This document shows, piece by piece, positions 52,402 through 61,116 of a DNA stretch of 64,000 nucleotides. Origin of the DNA: Pseudomonas mendocina (GTDB lineage: Bacteria; Pseudomonadota; Gammaproteobacteria; Pseudomonadales; Pseudomonadaceae); the NCBI GenBank assembly GCA_037482215.1, contig CP148074.1, positions 1,860,001 through 1,924,000 on the forward strand, read 5' to 3'. Made by a program: the position numbers and the translations under genes. Positions within the stretch are counted from its first letter, which is position 1. Every line of letters starts with the position of its first letter. Below the pieces are notes generated by a model. That model searched no databases. It had not been told where the DNA came from and saw only the letters and a list, made by a program, of their open reading frames with translations.

Positions 52402-53424
52402 ATGACAGATAAACAACCTATTGCAGTACTAGGTGGAGGTAGCTTCGGTACTGCAATTGCCAACTTGCTGGCTGAGAATGGCCAGCAAGTTCTGCATTGG
52501 ATGCGGGACCCTGAGCAGGCAGCCGCGATTAAAAATGACCGGGAAAATCCCCGCTACCTGAAGGGTATAAAGATTCACTCTGGCGTCGAGCCTGTCACTG
52601 ACTTATCTGCCACCTTGGCGCAGTGCCAAATGATCTTCGTCGCTCTGCCTTCCAGTGCCCTGCGTCAGGCCCTGCAGCCGGTGGCCGATCAATTGAAGGG
52701 TAAGATGCTGGTCAGTACGACCAAGGGCATTGAAGCCAACACGTTTCTGTTGATGAGTCAGATTCTTGAGGATATCGCTCCTGAGGCGCGCATTGGCGTG
52801 CTGTCAGGTCCGAATTTGGCTCGCGAAGTGGCTGAAAATGCACTGACGGCCTCCGTAGTAGCGAGTGAAGACGAAGACTTGTGTCGCCAGGTTCAGGCCG
52901 CCCTGCATGGCCGCACGTTCCGTGTCTATGCCAGCAGCGACCGTTTCGGTGTCGAGCTGGGCGGGGCTCTGAAGAATGTCTATGCAATCATTGCCGGTAT
53001 GGCCGCCGCCATGGGCATGGGTGAAAACACTAAAAGCATGCTCATCACTCGGGCGTTGGCAGAGATGACCCGCTTTGCGGTGAAGCTTGGTGCCAATCCG
53101 ATGACATTCCTGGGTTTGGCCGGGGTGGGCGATCTCATCGTCACCTGTTCTTCCTCTAAAAGCCGGAACTACCAAGTGGGGTATGCCTTAGGTGAAGGGC
53201 TCACGCTGGAGGCTGCCGTAGCGCGCTTGGGTGAGGTTGCCGAGGGGGTCAACACGATCAAGGTGCTGAAAGCCAAGGCCGAGGAAATGCAGGTTTATAT
53301 GCCGCTGGTGACAGGTTTGCACGCCATTCTGTTCGAGGGCCGCACCCTTGATCAGGTGATCGGTGCATTGATGCGTGGCGAGCCGAAAACGGACGTGGAT
53401 TTCATATCAACCAGCGGTTTTTGA
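52402..53424 (+). CDS. gpsA: Glycerol-3-phosphate dehydrogenase [NAD(P)+]
   Basis: The 340-residue enzyme reduces dihydroxyacetone phosphate to sn-glycerol-3-phosphate, the backbone of phospholipids. The dinucleotide fold [21 protein letters not shown] is followed by the GPN substrate region and the active-site Lys/[13 protein letters not shown] segment. ATG 52402 (MTDKQPI) gives the usual N-terminus; an earlier ATG would add eleven residues. It is followed by a small DUF4389 gene and sixA in the same direction. Confidence 0.96.
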   Translation: MTDKQPIAVLGGGSFGTAIANLLAENGQQVLHWMRDPEQAAAIKNDRENPRYLKGIKIHSGVEPVTDLSATLAQCQMIFVALPSSALRQALQPVADQLKGKMLVSTTKGIEANTFLLMSQILEDIAPEARIGVLSGPNLAREVAENALTASVVASEDEDLCRQVQAALHGRTFRVYASSDRFGVELGGALKNVYAIIAGMAAAMGMGENTKSMLITRALAEMTRFAVKLGANPMTFLGLAGVGDLIVTCSSSKSRNYQVGYALGEGLTLEAAVARLGEVAEGVNTIKVLKAKAEEMQVYMPLVTGLHAILFEGRTLDQVIGALMRGEPKTDVDFISTSGF

Positions 53425-53449
53425 TGTAAAGCCTTAAAAGGGGAACACA

Positions 53450-53797
53450 ATGAGCGGTGAACAAAAGACGTTACAGCGGGAATCCATTGTGCTGCGTGTA
53501 TTGTGGATGGTGATTTATGCCATCGTTTGGCAAGTGGCTGAGCTGGTATTGCTGGCAGTTGTTGTCGTGCAGCTGGGCTACCGGCTTTTCTATGGCGCAC
53601 CCAGTGCGAGCTTGTTGAGTTTTGGGGACAGCCTGAGTCAGTTCATCGCCCAAATCGGCCGCTTCGGTACCTTTAATACAGATGAAAAGCCTTGGCCATT
53701 TGCTGACTGGCCGACCCCACAGGCGCCTCAGGGTGAGCAGCCGCACACAGTAGCGCCAGCTGCACAACCGGTACGAGACGAAGAACCTAAAATCTGA
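53450..53797 (+). CDS. DUF4389-family membrane protein
   Basis: The 115-residue protein has one or two hydrophobic segments (VLWMVIYAIVWQVAELVLLAVVVVQLGYRL) and then a polar, Pro-rich tail. It matches the DUF4389 family, small inner-membrane proteins of unknown role. It lies 25 bases after gpsA and 13 before sixA, consistent with an operon. Confidence 0.8.
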   Translation: MSGEQKTLQRESIVLRVLWMVIYAIVWQVAELVLLAVVVVQLGYRLFYGAPSASLLSFGDSLSQFIAQIGRFGTFNTDEKPWPFADWPTPQAPQGEQPHTVAPAAQPVRDEEPKI

Positions 53798-53810
53798 TTG
53801 GGGGAATGCC

Positions 53811-54275
53811 ATGAAACTTTGGCTGCTGCGCCATGGTGAAGCCGAACCTGCCCGCCAGAGTGATGCTGAGCGTGAGCTAACGGATTTTGGCCGCCAACAG
53901 GCCAGCCGTGCCGCAGAGGCCATGCGTGGCCAGCACCTACAGAGGGTGCTGGTTAGCCCGTATATCCGCGCTCAGCAAACGGCAGAGCTGTTCTGCCAAG
54001 CGCTGGGTTACAGCGGTGTGCGTGAGACTGTTTCTTGGCTCACCCCTGAAAGCTCATCGCGTCATGCGATTGAGCAATTGGATCAGTACAGCGACCAAAA
54101 TATTTTGCTGGTCAGCCATCAGCCGTTGGTGGGGGATTTGGCGGGGCTTTTGGTAAATGGGCATCGTCAGGATCCCGTACCGATGGGCACATCCAGTCTT
54201 GCGGCGTTAGAAGGCGAGGCCATTGCCACTGGTCTGATGTATTTACGGGATTTACGCCATTCCATGCGCGATTAA
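53811..54275 (+). CDS. sixA: Phosphohistidine phosphatase SixA
   Basis: The 154-residue histidine-phosphatase-fold enzyme starts MKLWLLRHGEAEPA with the catalytic RHG motif. The second catalytic His lies in NILLVSHQPLVGDLAG. SixA removes phosphate from histidine in phosphotransfer proteins. In E. coli it acts on the ArcB HPt domain or on PTS-Ntr. The ATG is preceded by GGGGGA. Note the sensor kinase gene on the other side of gpsA; a link is speculative. Confidence 0.92.
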   Translation: MKLWLLRHGEAEPARQSDAERELTDFGRQQASRAAEAMRGQHLQRVLVSPYIRAQQTAELFCQALGYSGVRETVSWLTPESSSRHAIEQLDQYSDQNILLVSHQPLVGDLAGLLVNGHRQDPVPMGTSSLAALEGEAIATGLMYLRDLRHSMRD

Positions 54276-54341
54276 TCCCATATCACTACACAACGATACA
54301 TTTCCCCTCTTGCGATAACCCCTTTGTACGTGGAATAGTCG

Positions 54342-54359
54342 ACCAAGCAATCGCTTGGT
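54342..54359 (+). promoter_or_regulatory. Palindrome before the acyl-CoA ligase gene
   Basis: ACCAAGC-AATC-GCTTGGT is a perfect 18-base inverted repeat, 34 bases before the GTG start. This size and symmetry suit a TetR-family operator, as seen for regulators of fatty-acid breakdown. It does not fit the PsrA consensus (GAAAC-N4-GTTTC) exactly. It could also act as a terminator for sixA, but there is no T tract. Confidence 0.55.
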
Positions 54360-54393
54360 AGGCTCCACAAGAATAACAAAGGAGGTATTCCGC

Positions 54394-56061
54394 GTGACTG
54401 AAGCAATCCGTCTGCCGCTCGAGCTGTTTTATGAGCGTGAAACGCGTCACCCAAACAAGCTCTATATGGTGCAACCTCTGGTGGGCGGGCAGCTTCAGGA
54501 ACTGACCTGGGGTGATGTCGCCGATCAGGCGAGGCGGGCGGCAAATTGGCTGCGTAGCCGCGAGCTGCCTCAAGGCAGCCGTATTGCAATCATTTCCAAG
54601 AACTGCGCGCATTGGATCATCGCCGATCTGGCGATCTGGATGGCCGGGCATGTGTCCGTACCGCTGTATCCAAACCTGACTGCCGAATCCATGCGTCAGG
54701 TGCTGGAACATTCAGAGTCAGAGCTGGTTTTTATCGGCAAGTTGGATGACTGGGCGGCGATGGCCCCAGGGCTACCTGAGGGGTTGCCAACAATCAGCCT
54801 GCCGCTGCATCCGTCCGGTACGTTCAATTACAGCTGGAGCGACCTGCAAGCGTGTACGCCGATCAAGGATTCTCCACTTCCAGCTGCTGACCAGCTGTCC
54901 ACCATCATTTACACCTCAGGCACCACCGGAACGCCCAAAGGGGTGATGCACAACTTCGGTAATTTTGGCTTTGCAGCAGGCCAGGCCACTGCGCTATTCG
55001 GTGTAACGGACAAAGACCGGGTGCTGTCGTATTTGCCTCTGTGCCATGTGGCTGAACGCATGTTTGTCGAGCTTTCATCTATCTACGCAGGGCAGACGGT
55101 GTTCTTTGCCGAAAGTTTGGAGACGTTTGTAAACGATTTGCGTCGTGCAAGGCCGACAGTGTTCTTCTCCGTTCCACGGCTGTGGACCAAGTTTCAGGTT
55201 GGCGTGTTCAGCAAGATGCCGGAGCAGAAGCTGGAACGTCTGCTCAAACTGCCCATTATTGGGCGAATCGTCGGTAAGAAAGTGCTGGCAGGGCTTGGCC
55301 TTGATGCGGTTCGTTATGCCTTGTCCGGTGCCGCGCCTGTACCTGAGGCTCTGCTGAAGTGGTATCGCCGGCTCGGCCTGGAAATTCAGGAAGTGTATGG
55401 CATGACCGAAAACTGTGGTTACTCCCACGTATGCCGTCCGGGCATGTTCAAACTTGGTTGGATCGGACAGAACAACCCAGGTGTGGAGGTGCGGATTTCT
55501 GCTGAGGGTGAAGTGCAAGTTCGCAGCGGCGCCACGATGCAGGGCTACTACAAAGACCCGGAAAAGACCGCCGAGACGATTACTCCGGATGGCTACCTGC
55601 GCACAGGCGACAAAGGCGAGCAGGACGCTGATGGGAACCTGCGCTTGACCGGGCGCATCAAGGAAATCTTTAAAACCACCAAAGGCAAGTACGTGGCACC
55701 CGCACCAATCGAAAACCGTATCGGTGAGCATTCCCGGATTGAGCAGGTCTGTGTAGTGGGCGATGGCATGCCGCAGCCTATTGCTTTGTGTGTGCTCTCT
55801 GATGAGGGGCGCCATGAGGCTTCAAATGGTGCACGAAGCGATCTGGAAGGCAGCCTGAAAAAGTTGCTGGAGGAGGTCAATAAGGCCTTGGATCAGCATG
55901 AACGTCTAAACAGCCTCGTGCTCATGAATGACGTGTGGACGGTAGAGAACGGCTTCCTGACGCCTACGCTCAAGATTAAACGCAATGTGGTCGAAGGCTC
56001 CTATCGAGATCACTTCGAACGTTGGCAGGCGCGTTCTGAAACTGTTATCTGGCAAGACTGA
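54394..56061 (+). CDS. AMP-binding long-chain acyl-CoA synthetase
   Basis: The 555-residue enzyme activates a fatty acid via acyl-AMP to acyl-CoA. The P-loop IIYTSGTTGTPKGVMH, the gate motif YGMTENCGYSHV, and the C-terminal GYLRTGDKGEQD / GRIKEIFKTTKGKYVAPAPIE are as in long-chain ligases of the ACSL group. The GTG at 54394 follows a perfect AAAGGAGG. A frame extending upstream passes through the palindrome and is not coding. As I recall, the P. aeruginosa equivalent is PA1617; it is not the main FadD pair. It is followed by a thioesterase. Confidence 0.88.
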   Translation: MTEAIRLPLELFYERETRHPNKLYMVQPLVGGQLQELTWGDVADQARRAANWLRSRELPQGSRIAIISKNCAHWIIADLAIWMAGHVSVPLYPNLTAESMRQVLEHSESELVFIGKLDDWAAMAPGLPEGLPTISLPLHPSGTFNYSWSDLQACTPIKDSPLPAADQLSTIIYTSGTTGTPKGVMHNFGNFGFAAGQATALFGVTDKDRVLSYLPLCHVAERMFVELSSIYAGQTVFFAESLETFVNDLRRARPTVFFSVPRLWTKFQVGVFSKMPEQKLERLLKLPIIGRIVGKKVLAGLGLDAVRYALSGAAPVPEALLKWYRRLGLEIQEVYGMTENCGYSHVCRPGMFKLGWIGQNNPGVEVRISAEGEVQVRSGATMQGYYKDPEKTAETITPDGYLRTGDKGEQDADGNLRLTGRIKEIFKTTKGKYVAPAPIENRIGEHSRIEQVCVVGDGMPQPIALCVLSDEGRHEASNGARSDLEGSLKKLLEEVNKALDQHERLNSLVLMNDVWTVENGFLTPTLKIKRNVVEGSYRDHFERWQARSETVIWQD

Positions 56062-56122
56062 GTGCAGCGGGCCGCTCTACAGCGGCCTGTCTGTTTCTGG
56101 AGCTGAAAGCAAGGACGACATC

Positions 56123-56566
56123 ATGAGTATCTGGCACCAAACCCCTGACCTCGAAACGCTAAACCGTTTGCAGAAGAACACCATTGGCGAACAGTTAGAT
56201 ATCCGCTTTGAAGCAATTGATGAGGAGTCTCTCAGTGCCAGCATGGTGGTGGACTCGCGCACTCATCAACCTTATGGCGTGTTGCATGGAGGGGCTTCGG
56301 TCGTGCTGGCCGAGACAGTCGGCTCCATGGCCAGCTACCTATGTATCGACCCCACCAAGTTTTATTGCGTTGGTCTTGAGGTGAACGCCAATCACCTTCG
56401 GGGCGTGCGCTCTGGGCGTGTCACTGCTGTTGCCAGGCCTGTTCATCTTGGGCGAACCACGCACGTTTGGGATATCCGTATCAGTGATGAGCAGGGCAAG
56501 AATAGCTGCATTTCACGCCTGACGACTGCCATCGTGCCGTTGGCGGCCAAGGTACAGGAGGCCTGA
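56123..56566 (+). CDS. Hotdog-fold acyl-CoA thioesterase (EntH/MenI-like)
   Basis: The 147-residue protein carries YGVLHGGASVVLAETVGSMASYLC, the catalytic His-Gly-Gly and Glu pattern of the YbdB/EntH group, and RVTAVARPVHLGRTTHVW. Relatives release acyl or aryl groups from CoA or carrier proteins. It lies 61 bases downstream of the acyl-CoA ligase, so it may reverse or proofread that enzyme. That is inference. ATG 56123 gives the normal N-terminus; an upstream frame overlaps the ligase. Confidence 0.88.
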   Translation: MSIWHQTPDLETLNRLQKNTIGEQLDIRFEAIDEESLSASMVVDSRTHQPYGVLHGGASVVLAETVGSMASYLCIDPTKFYCVGLEVNANHLRGVRSGRVTAVARPVHLGRTTHVWDIRISDEQGKNSCISRLTTAIVPLAAKVQEA

Positions 56567-56619
56567 TGCCAACCGTTCAGCTAAGCTCAGCTGACATCTG
56601 TTGAGGCGCACTGGTTGTT

Positions 56620-57414
56620 ATGTCCCGTTCGATCTTTTTTGCCCACGCCAACGGGTTTCCCTCTGCAACCTATGGCAAGTTGTTTGCGGCGCTGGAGCCG
56701 GATTATCAGGTGCAACATCTGCAGCAGCACGGCCACGATCCGCAATTCCCGGTGAACGATAATTGGGGCAATCTGGTTGATGAGCTGATTCATCATCTGC
56801 AACGCGGTGGACAGCCTGTTTGGGGTGTTGGGCATTCGTTGGGAGGCGTGCTGCATTACCATGCGGCCTTGCGACGGCCTGAGTTGTACCGTGGTGTTGT
56901 GATGCTGGACTCACCCGTTCTGACATTGCCTGACCGGCTGGTGATCCGTACGGCCAAGCGCTTTGGCTTTATAGACCGAATCACGCCGGCAGGGCGTACG
57001 CTGGGGCGTCGTGAACGTTTCGGGGATCACACTGAGGCGCGGGATTATTTTGCTGGAAAAACCCTGTTTAGAGCGTTTGATCCGGAGTGTTTGGATGCCT
57101 ATGTCCAGCATGGCTTAGTAGAAGACGACTGCGGGCTGCGCCTGCGCTTTGATCCTCATACCGAGATCAATATCTACCGCAGCGTGCCACACCTGAGTCC
57201 GGGCCGTCTTAAACAGTTGCAAGTGCCTCTGGCTGTGGTGCGGGGTAGCAAAAGTCGGGTGGTGTTGCCGCACCAAGCCCGTTTGGTCTGGCGTGCCCCT
57301 AAAGGCGAGTACATGACCCTGCCAGGCGGGCATATGTTCCCTCTGGAACGCCCACAGGACACCGCATATCTGCTTAAATCGCTCCTCCAGCGCTGGACAG
57401 ACGGCGCGAAGTAA
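56620..57414 (+). CDS. Alpha/beta hydrolase
   Basis: The 264-residue protein has the oxyanion motif FFAHANGFPSATYG, the nucleophile elbow GHSLGG (Ser), and the catalytic His in LPGGHMFPLE, giving a complete hydrolase. Substrate unknown. It lies 53 bases after the thioesterase and 11 before another alpha/beta hydrolase, so the genes probably form an operon. Confidence 0.87.
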   Translation: MSRSIFFAHANGFPSATYGKLFAALEPDYQVQHLQQHGHDPQFPVNDNWGNLVDELIHHLQRGGQPVWGVGHSLGGVLHYHAALRRPELYRGVVMLDSPVLTLPDRLVIRTAKRFGFIDRITPAGRTLGRRERFGDHTEARDYFAGKTLFRAFDPECLDAYVQHGLVEDDCGLRLRFDPHTEINIYRSVPHLSPGRLKQLQVPLAVVRGSKSRVVLPHQARLVWRAPKGEYMTLPGGHMFPLERPQDTAYLLKSLLQRWTDGAK

Positions 57415-57425
57415 GAGCCTGAGGC

Positions 57426-58289
57426 ATGAACCTGAATTTTGAAGAAGTCCGTTTGCGTCTCCCTCATATCGAGCTGGCCGCCCATATGTATGGGCCGGAA
57501 GATGGTCAGCCGGTTATTGCCCTGCATGGCTGGTTGGACAATGCCGCCAGCTTTGCCCGCCTTGCGCCGCTGCTACCGGGGTTGAGGATTGTTGCGGTGG
57601 ATTTGCCGGGGCATGGTCATTCCGATCATCGACCGGCCGGCAATAGTTACGCCATCTGGGATTATGTCTACGACGTGCTGCAAGTTGCAGAACAGCTGGG
57701 CTGGCAGCGTTTTTCTCTGTTGGGGCACTCCATGGGAGCAATTGTCTCGGTGATCCTGGCGGCGGTAATGCCGGAGCGGGTCGAGCGTTTGGCTCTCATT
57801 GATGGCTTGCTTCCACAGACAGCGGAAGCCGATGCAGCGCCGAGTAAAATGCAGGAGTCCCTCGTTGCGCGCCTGGCTCTGGCGAGCAAGCGAAAACCGG
57901 TATACGCACAAATCGACCGGGCGATTGAGGCACGTATGCGCGGCGTCGGTGCGGTTAGCCGCGAGGCTGCCGAGCTTTTAGCTCAGCGAGGGCTGATGCC
58001 GGTGCCAGGCGGTTACACGTGGCGAGCCGACAGTCAATTAACCCTGCCATCGCCCATGCGCTTTACGCGGGCACATGCTTTAAGTTTTGCCCGCAAGCTG
58101 CAATGTCCGGCGAAATTAGTGTTGGCTGAACAAGGCATGCTGCATGCGCAGCCGAACATCCACGAAGTACTTTCAGATTTGCCGGTGGAGGTCGAACAGC
58201 TTCCGGGTGGGCATCATTTGCATTTGGACGACGAGCAGGGTGCTGCCTTGGTAGCAGGTAGTTTCAAAGCTTTTTTGAGCGCGCCTTGA
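57426..58289 (+). CDS. Alpha/beta hydrolase
   Basis: The 287-residue protein has HGWLDNAASF near residue 35, the nucleophile elbow GHSMGA, and the catalytic His in LPGGHHLHLDD. It is unlike its neighbour in detail, so this is not a recent duplication. Related enzymes are serine hydrolases and esterases (MESH-like group). Substrate unknown. Confidence 0.87.
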   Translation: MNLNFEEVRLRLPHIELAAHMYGPEDGQPVIALHGWLDNAASFARLAPLLPGLRIVAVDLPGHGHSDHRPAGNSYAIWDYVYDVLQVAEQLGWQRFSLLGHSMGAIVSVILAAVMPERVERLALIDGLLPQTAEADAAPSKMQESLVARLALASKRKPVYAQIDRAIEARMRGVGAVSREAAELLAQRGLMPVPGGYTWRADSQLTLPSPMRFTRAHALSFARKLQCPAKLVLAEQGMLHAQPNIHEVLSDLPVEVEQLPGGHHLHLDDEQGAALVAGSFKAFLSAP

Positions 58290-58340
58290 CTTGCTCCGCG
58301 TAAGTGGGGAAAGGTGTCGGTATAACCCACGGAGATAGTC

Positions 58341-59003
58341 ATGATCGACCTTTACACAGCCGCCACGCCCAATGGCTACAAAGCTTCGATTGCACTGGAA
58401 GAACTGCAACTGCCGTATGAGTTGCATGTGCTGAGTTTTGACAAACGCGAACAGAAGTCTCCTGAATTCCTCAAGATCAACCCCAATGGCCGCATACCGG
58501 CGATTGTTGATCGCAGCGAAGGGGATTTCGCCGTGTTTGAATCCGGTGCGATCCTCATCTACCTTGCTGAAAAAACCGGGCAATTGATGCCGACCGATTT
58601 CAAAGGCCGTTCAAGGGTCATTCAGTGGCTGATGTTCCAAATGGGCGGAGTTGGCCCGATGCAGGGACAGGCGAACGTGTTTTATCGCTATTTCCCGGAA
58701 AAACTCCAAGGCGCCATCGACCGTTACCAGCATGAAACCCGCAGGCTTTATGAAGTGCTGGACGGGCGCCTGGGCGAGTCACAGTTCCTGGCGGGCGATT
58801 ACAGCATTGCCGATATCGCCACCTTCCCATGGGTACGCACCCATGAATGGGCGGGCGTTTCAGTTGATGGCTTGGAGCATCTGCAACGCTGGCTGGCGGA
58901 AATTGCTGCCCGCCCAGCGGTGCAACGCGGGCTGCAAGCGCCACTGCGGGAGCAGGACAGCGGAAAGCTGGTCAAGTCGGCTCAGTCGATCATCGTTAAA
59001 TGA
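58341..59003 (+). CDS. Glutathione S-transferase family protein (Nu-class-like)
   Basis: The 220-residue protein starts [30 protein letters not shown], with TPNGYK matching the glutathione-binding motif of the E. coli YfcG/YghU group, which have disulfide-bond reductase activity. The C-terminal helical domain contains [10 protein letters not shown]. The ATG follows GGAGATAGTC. It overlaps the next gene by four bases (ATGA). Confidence 0.87.
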   Translation: MIDLYTAATPNGYKASIALEELQLPYELHVLSFDKREQKSPEFLKINPNGRIPAIVDRSEGDFAVFESGAILIYLAEKTGQLMPTDFKGRSRVIQWLMFQMGGVGPMQGQANVFYRYFPEKLQGAIDRYQHETRRLYEVLDGRLGESQFLAGDYSIADIATFPWVRTHEWAGVSVDGLEHLQRWLAEIAARPAVQRGLQAPLREQDSGKLVKSAQSIIVK

Positions 59004-59812
59004 GAAAAGCTATGCGTTTATGCGTTGCACTGGCAGCAAGCCTGGCCTGCACAACTGTGTGGGCTGATGTGGCTGGCAGCCGCGATCTTGTTGTGCTGCC
59101 GAGGTTTCCCGGCAGCGAGATCGTCGCTTATAACCACCTGAGTGATCAGGAGCGGATATACCCACAAGGCGCCATCCGCCGTATCAGCGGCAAACTCCGT
59201 TTTGAGCGGGAGGTGATGGCTCAAGGTGGCTTTACCGCCGTTACCTATGAGTTGCCACGCACTCACTCAGCCAATGAGGTGTTCAATAGTGCCCGTGAAG
59301 GCGTGCACAAGCAGAACGCCGAGCTGTTGTACTGGTGTGTAGGTCGGGAGTGTGGCTCCAGTAACTTGTGGGCCAATTCGGTGTTCAACAACGCGACCCT
59401 GTATGGTTCTGATGCGCAGCAAAGCTATGCGCTGCTGCGCTTGGCTGAGCCGCAGCAAAATAGCCTGTTGGCGCTGTACAGCATCACGCGCGGAAATGGC
59501 CGGGCCTATCTGCACGTTGAACAGCTGGATGCCAATGCCGCCTTACCAGAGCTCTTGCCAACCCCGGCGACCTTACAGCGAGCGTTGAAAAACAGCGGTG
59601 AACTGCGCCTGCCTAAACTGTCTGAGCCTACTGAGGCTTGGGTTGCGGTGTTGGCTCGAAGCCTCAACCTTGACAGCACCCTGCGTGTAGCGCTGAGCGG
59701 GGAACAGGCTGCGGCTTGGCGTGATGCCTTGATTGCGCAGCAAGTACGGGCGGCGCGTATTGAGGTTGATACACAGGCTGTAGCCGGTTTGCTGGTAAAA
59801 GTCCTGCGCTAA
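59000..59812 (+). CDS. Exported DUF4892-family protein
   Basis: The 270-residue precursor has a signal peptide ending near VWA-D (residue about 22). The body contains [29 protein letters not shown] and [27 protein letters not shown], the pattern of DUF4892, a periplasmic family of unknown function in pseudomonads. ATG 59000 overlaps the GST stop; an ATG at 59012 is also possible. A weak terminator (GGCTC/GAGCC, 59851-59879) follows. Confidence 0.82.
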   Translation: MRKAMRLCVALAASLACTTVWADVAGSRDLVVLPRFPGSEIVAYNHLSDQERIYPQGAIRRISGKLRFEREVMAQGGFTAVTYELPRTHSANEVFNSAREGVHKQNAELLYWCVGRECGSSNLWANSVFNNATLYGSDAQQSYALLRLAEPQQNSLLALYSITRGNGRAYLHVEQLDANAALPELLPTPATLQRALKNSGELRLPKLSEPTEAWVAVLARSLNLDSTLRVALSGEQAAAWRDALIAQQVRAARIEVDTQAVAGLLVKVLR

Positions 59813-59850
59813 GCTGTAGCAATGCGCACGTTGCGTTCGAACCTTTTCAC

Positions 59851-59879
59851 GGCTCTGCCTAAGTGCGCGGAGCCTTTTG
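59851..59879 (+). terminator. Possible terminator after the DUF4892 gene
   Basis: GGCTC (59851-59855) pairs with GAGCC (59870-59874) around a 14-base loop and is followed by TTTTGTTT. Confidence 0.55.
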
Positions 59880-59896
59880 TTTCTGTGGGAGTTTAA

Positions 59897-60979
59897 ATGG
59901 GCAATAACGATCGCTTGCTGGTGCAGATATTGATGCTCAGCTTGCTGGGCGCGAGCTTGTGGGTGCTGGCGCCATTTTGGTCCGCCTTGTTTTGGGCTGC
60001 CGTGCTGTCATTTGCCAGCTGGCCGCTCATGCGCATCCTGACCAATCTGCTGGGCGGTCGTCAGGCCCTTGCTGCTGGGTTGCTAACCCTGGCTTGGACG
60101 GTGTTACTGGCCGTGCCTTTGGTGATGTTGGGCTTCAACCTGGCTGACCACATCAAAGATTTCACCAGCATGGTCAAGGACTACCAAGTAGACGGCTTGC
60201 CACCGCCCCCCGTGTGGCTCGGGACGTTGCCGATGGTGGGCAACTATCTGGTTGAGCTGTGGCAGACCATAGATAAGCAGGGCGCGGAACTGTTTGCCAC
60301 TGTACAGCCTTACTTGGGGCAAGTCGGTAACTGGCTGCTGACACGCAGCGCCAAGATTGCGGGTGGCATGGTGGAGCTGGCCCTGAGCTTGGTGCTGGTG
60401 TTCTTCTTCTACCGTGATGGACCACGTTTGGCTGCACTGGTTGAGCGTCTGCTGGAACGTCTGATTGGTAACCGTGCCGAGCACTACATAGAGCTGGTTG
60501 CCGGTACGGTTCAGCGGGTGGTTAACGGTGTGATCGGTACGGCGGTGGCGCAAGCGATTCTGGCTTGGATCGGTTTCACCATTGCTGGGGTTCCGGGAGC
60601 ACTGGTGCTGGGCTTCCTGACCTTTGGCTTCAGCCTGATCATGGTTCCGCCGCTGGTGTGGGGGCCTGCTGTAGCCTGGCTGTTCTGGCATGGCGAGATC
60701 GGCATGGCGATCTTCCTGGCCATCTGGGGCTTCTTTGTCATCAGTGGTGTGGACAATATCCTCAAGCCCTACCTCATCAGCCGCGGCGGCAACCTGCCGT
60801 TGATCGTGGTACTGCTGGGGGTATTTGGCGGTATTTTGGCCTTCGGTTTTATGGGCCTGTTTATGGGGCCGACACTGTTGGCCGTCGCCTACAGCCTTTT
60901 GGGCGATTGGGTGCGTACGCCGGTCTATGACCCGTGCGCGGAAAATCCCCCGCAGCCGCAAGACAAACCTAAAAGCTAG
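59897..60979 (+). CDS. AI-2E/PerM-family membrane transporter
   Basis: The 360-residue protein has about eight membrane spans and the AI-2E family pattern (VVNGVIGTAVAQAILAWIGFTIAGVPGALVLGFLTFGFSLI, VDNILKPYLISRGGNLPLIVVLLGVFGGILAFGFMGLFMGPTLLAVAYSL). It resembles E. coli YdiK. Some members are proposed to export AI-2 and others to exchange ions. Function here is unknown. Confidence 0.88.
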   Translation: MGNNDRLLVQILMLSLLGASLWVLAPFWSALFWAAVLSFASWPLMRILTNLLGGRQALAAGLLTLAWTVLLAVPLVMLGFNLADHIKDFTSMVKDYQVDGLPPPPVWLGTLPMVGNYLVELWQTIDKQGAELFATVQPYLGQVGNWLLTRSAKIAGGMVELALSLVLVFFFYRDGPRLAALVERLLERLIGNRAEHYIELVAGTVQRVVNGVIGTAVAQAILAWIGFTIAGVPGALVLGFLTFGFSLIMVPPLVWGPAVAWLFWHGEIGMAIFLAIWGFFVISGVDNILKPYLISRGGNLPLIVVLLGVFGGILAFGFMGLFMGPTLLAVAYSLLGDWVRTPVYDPCAENPPQPQDKPKS

Positions 60980-61116
60980 CCTGCAACGCCAGATAATCCG
61001 TTACGATTCTGCACGTAGCTGAATTGTGTCGGATTGTCTGGATTTCTCACTGTTGACCTATGTAGCAGGCAGGCGGCATGGGGCGGTATGTTCGAAATAT
61101 TAGTAATGGATGTCTC

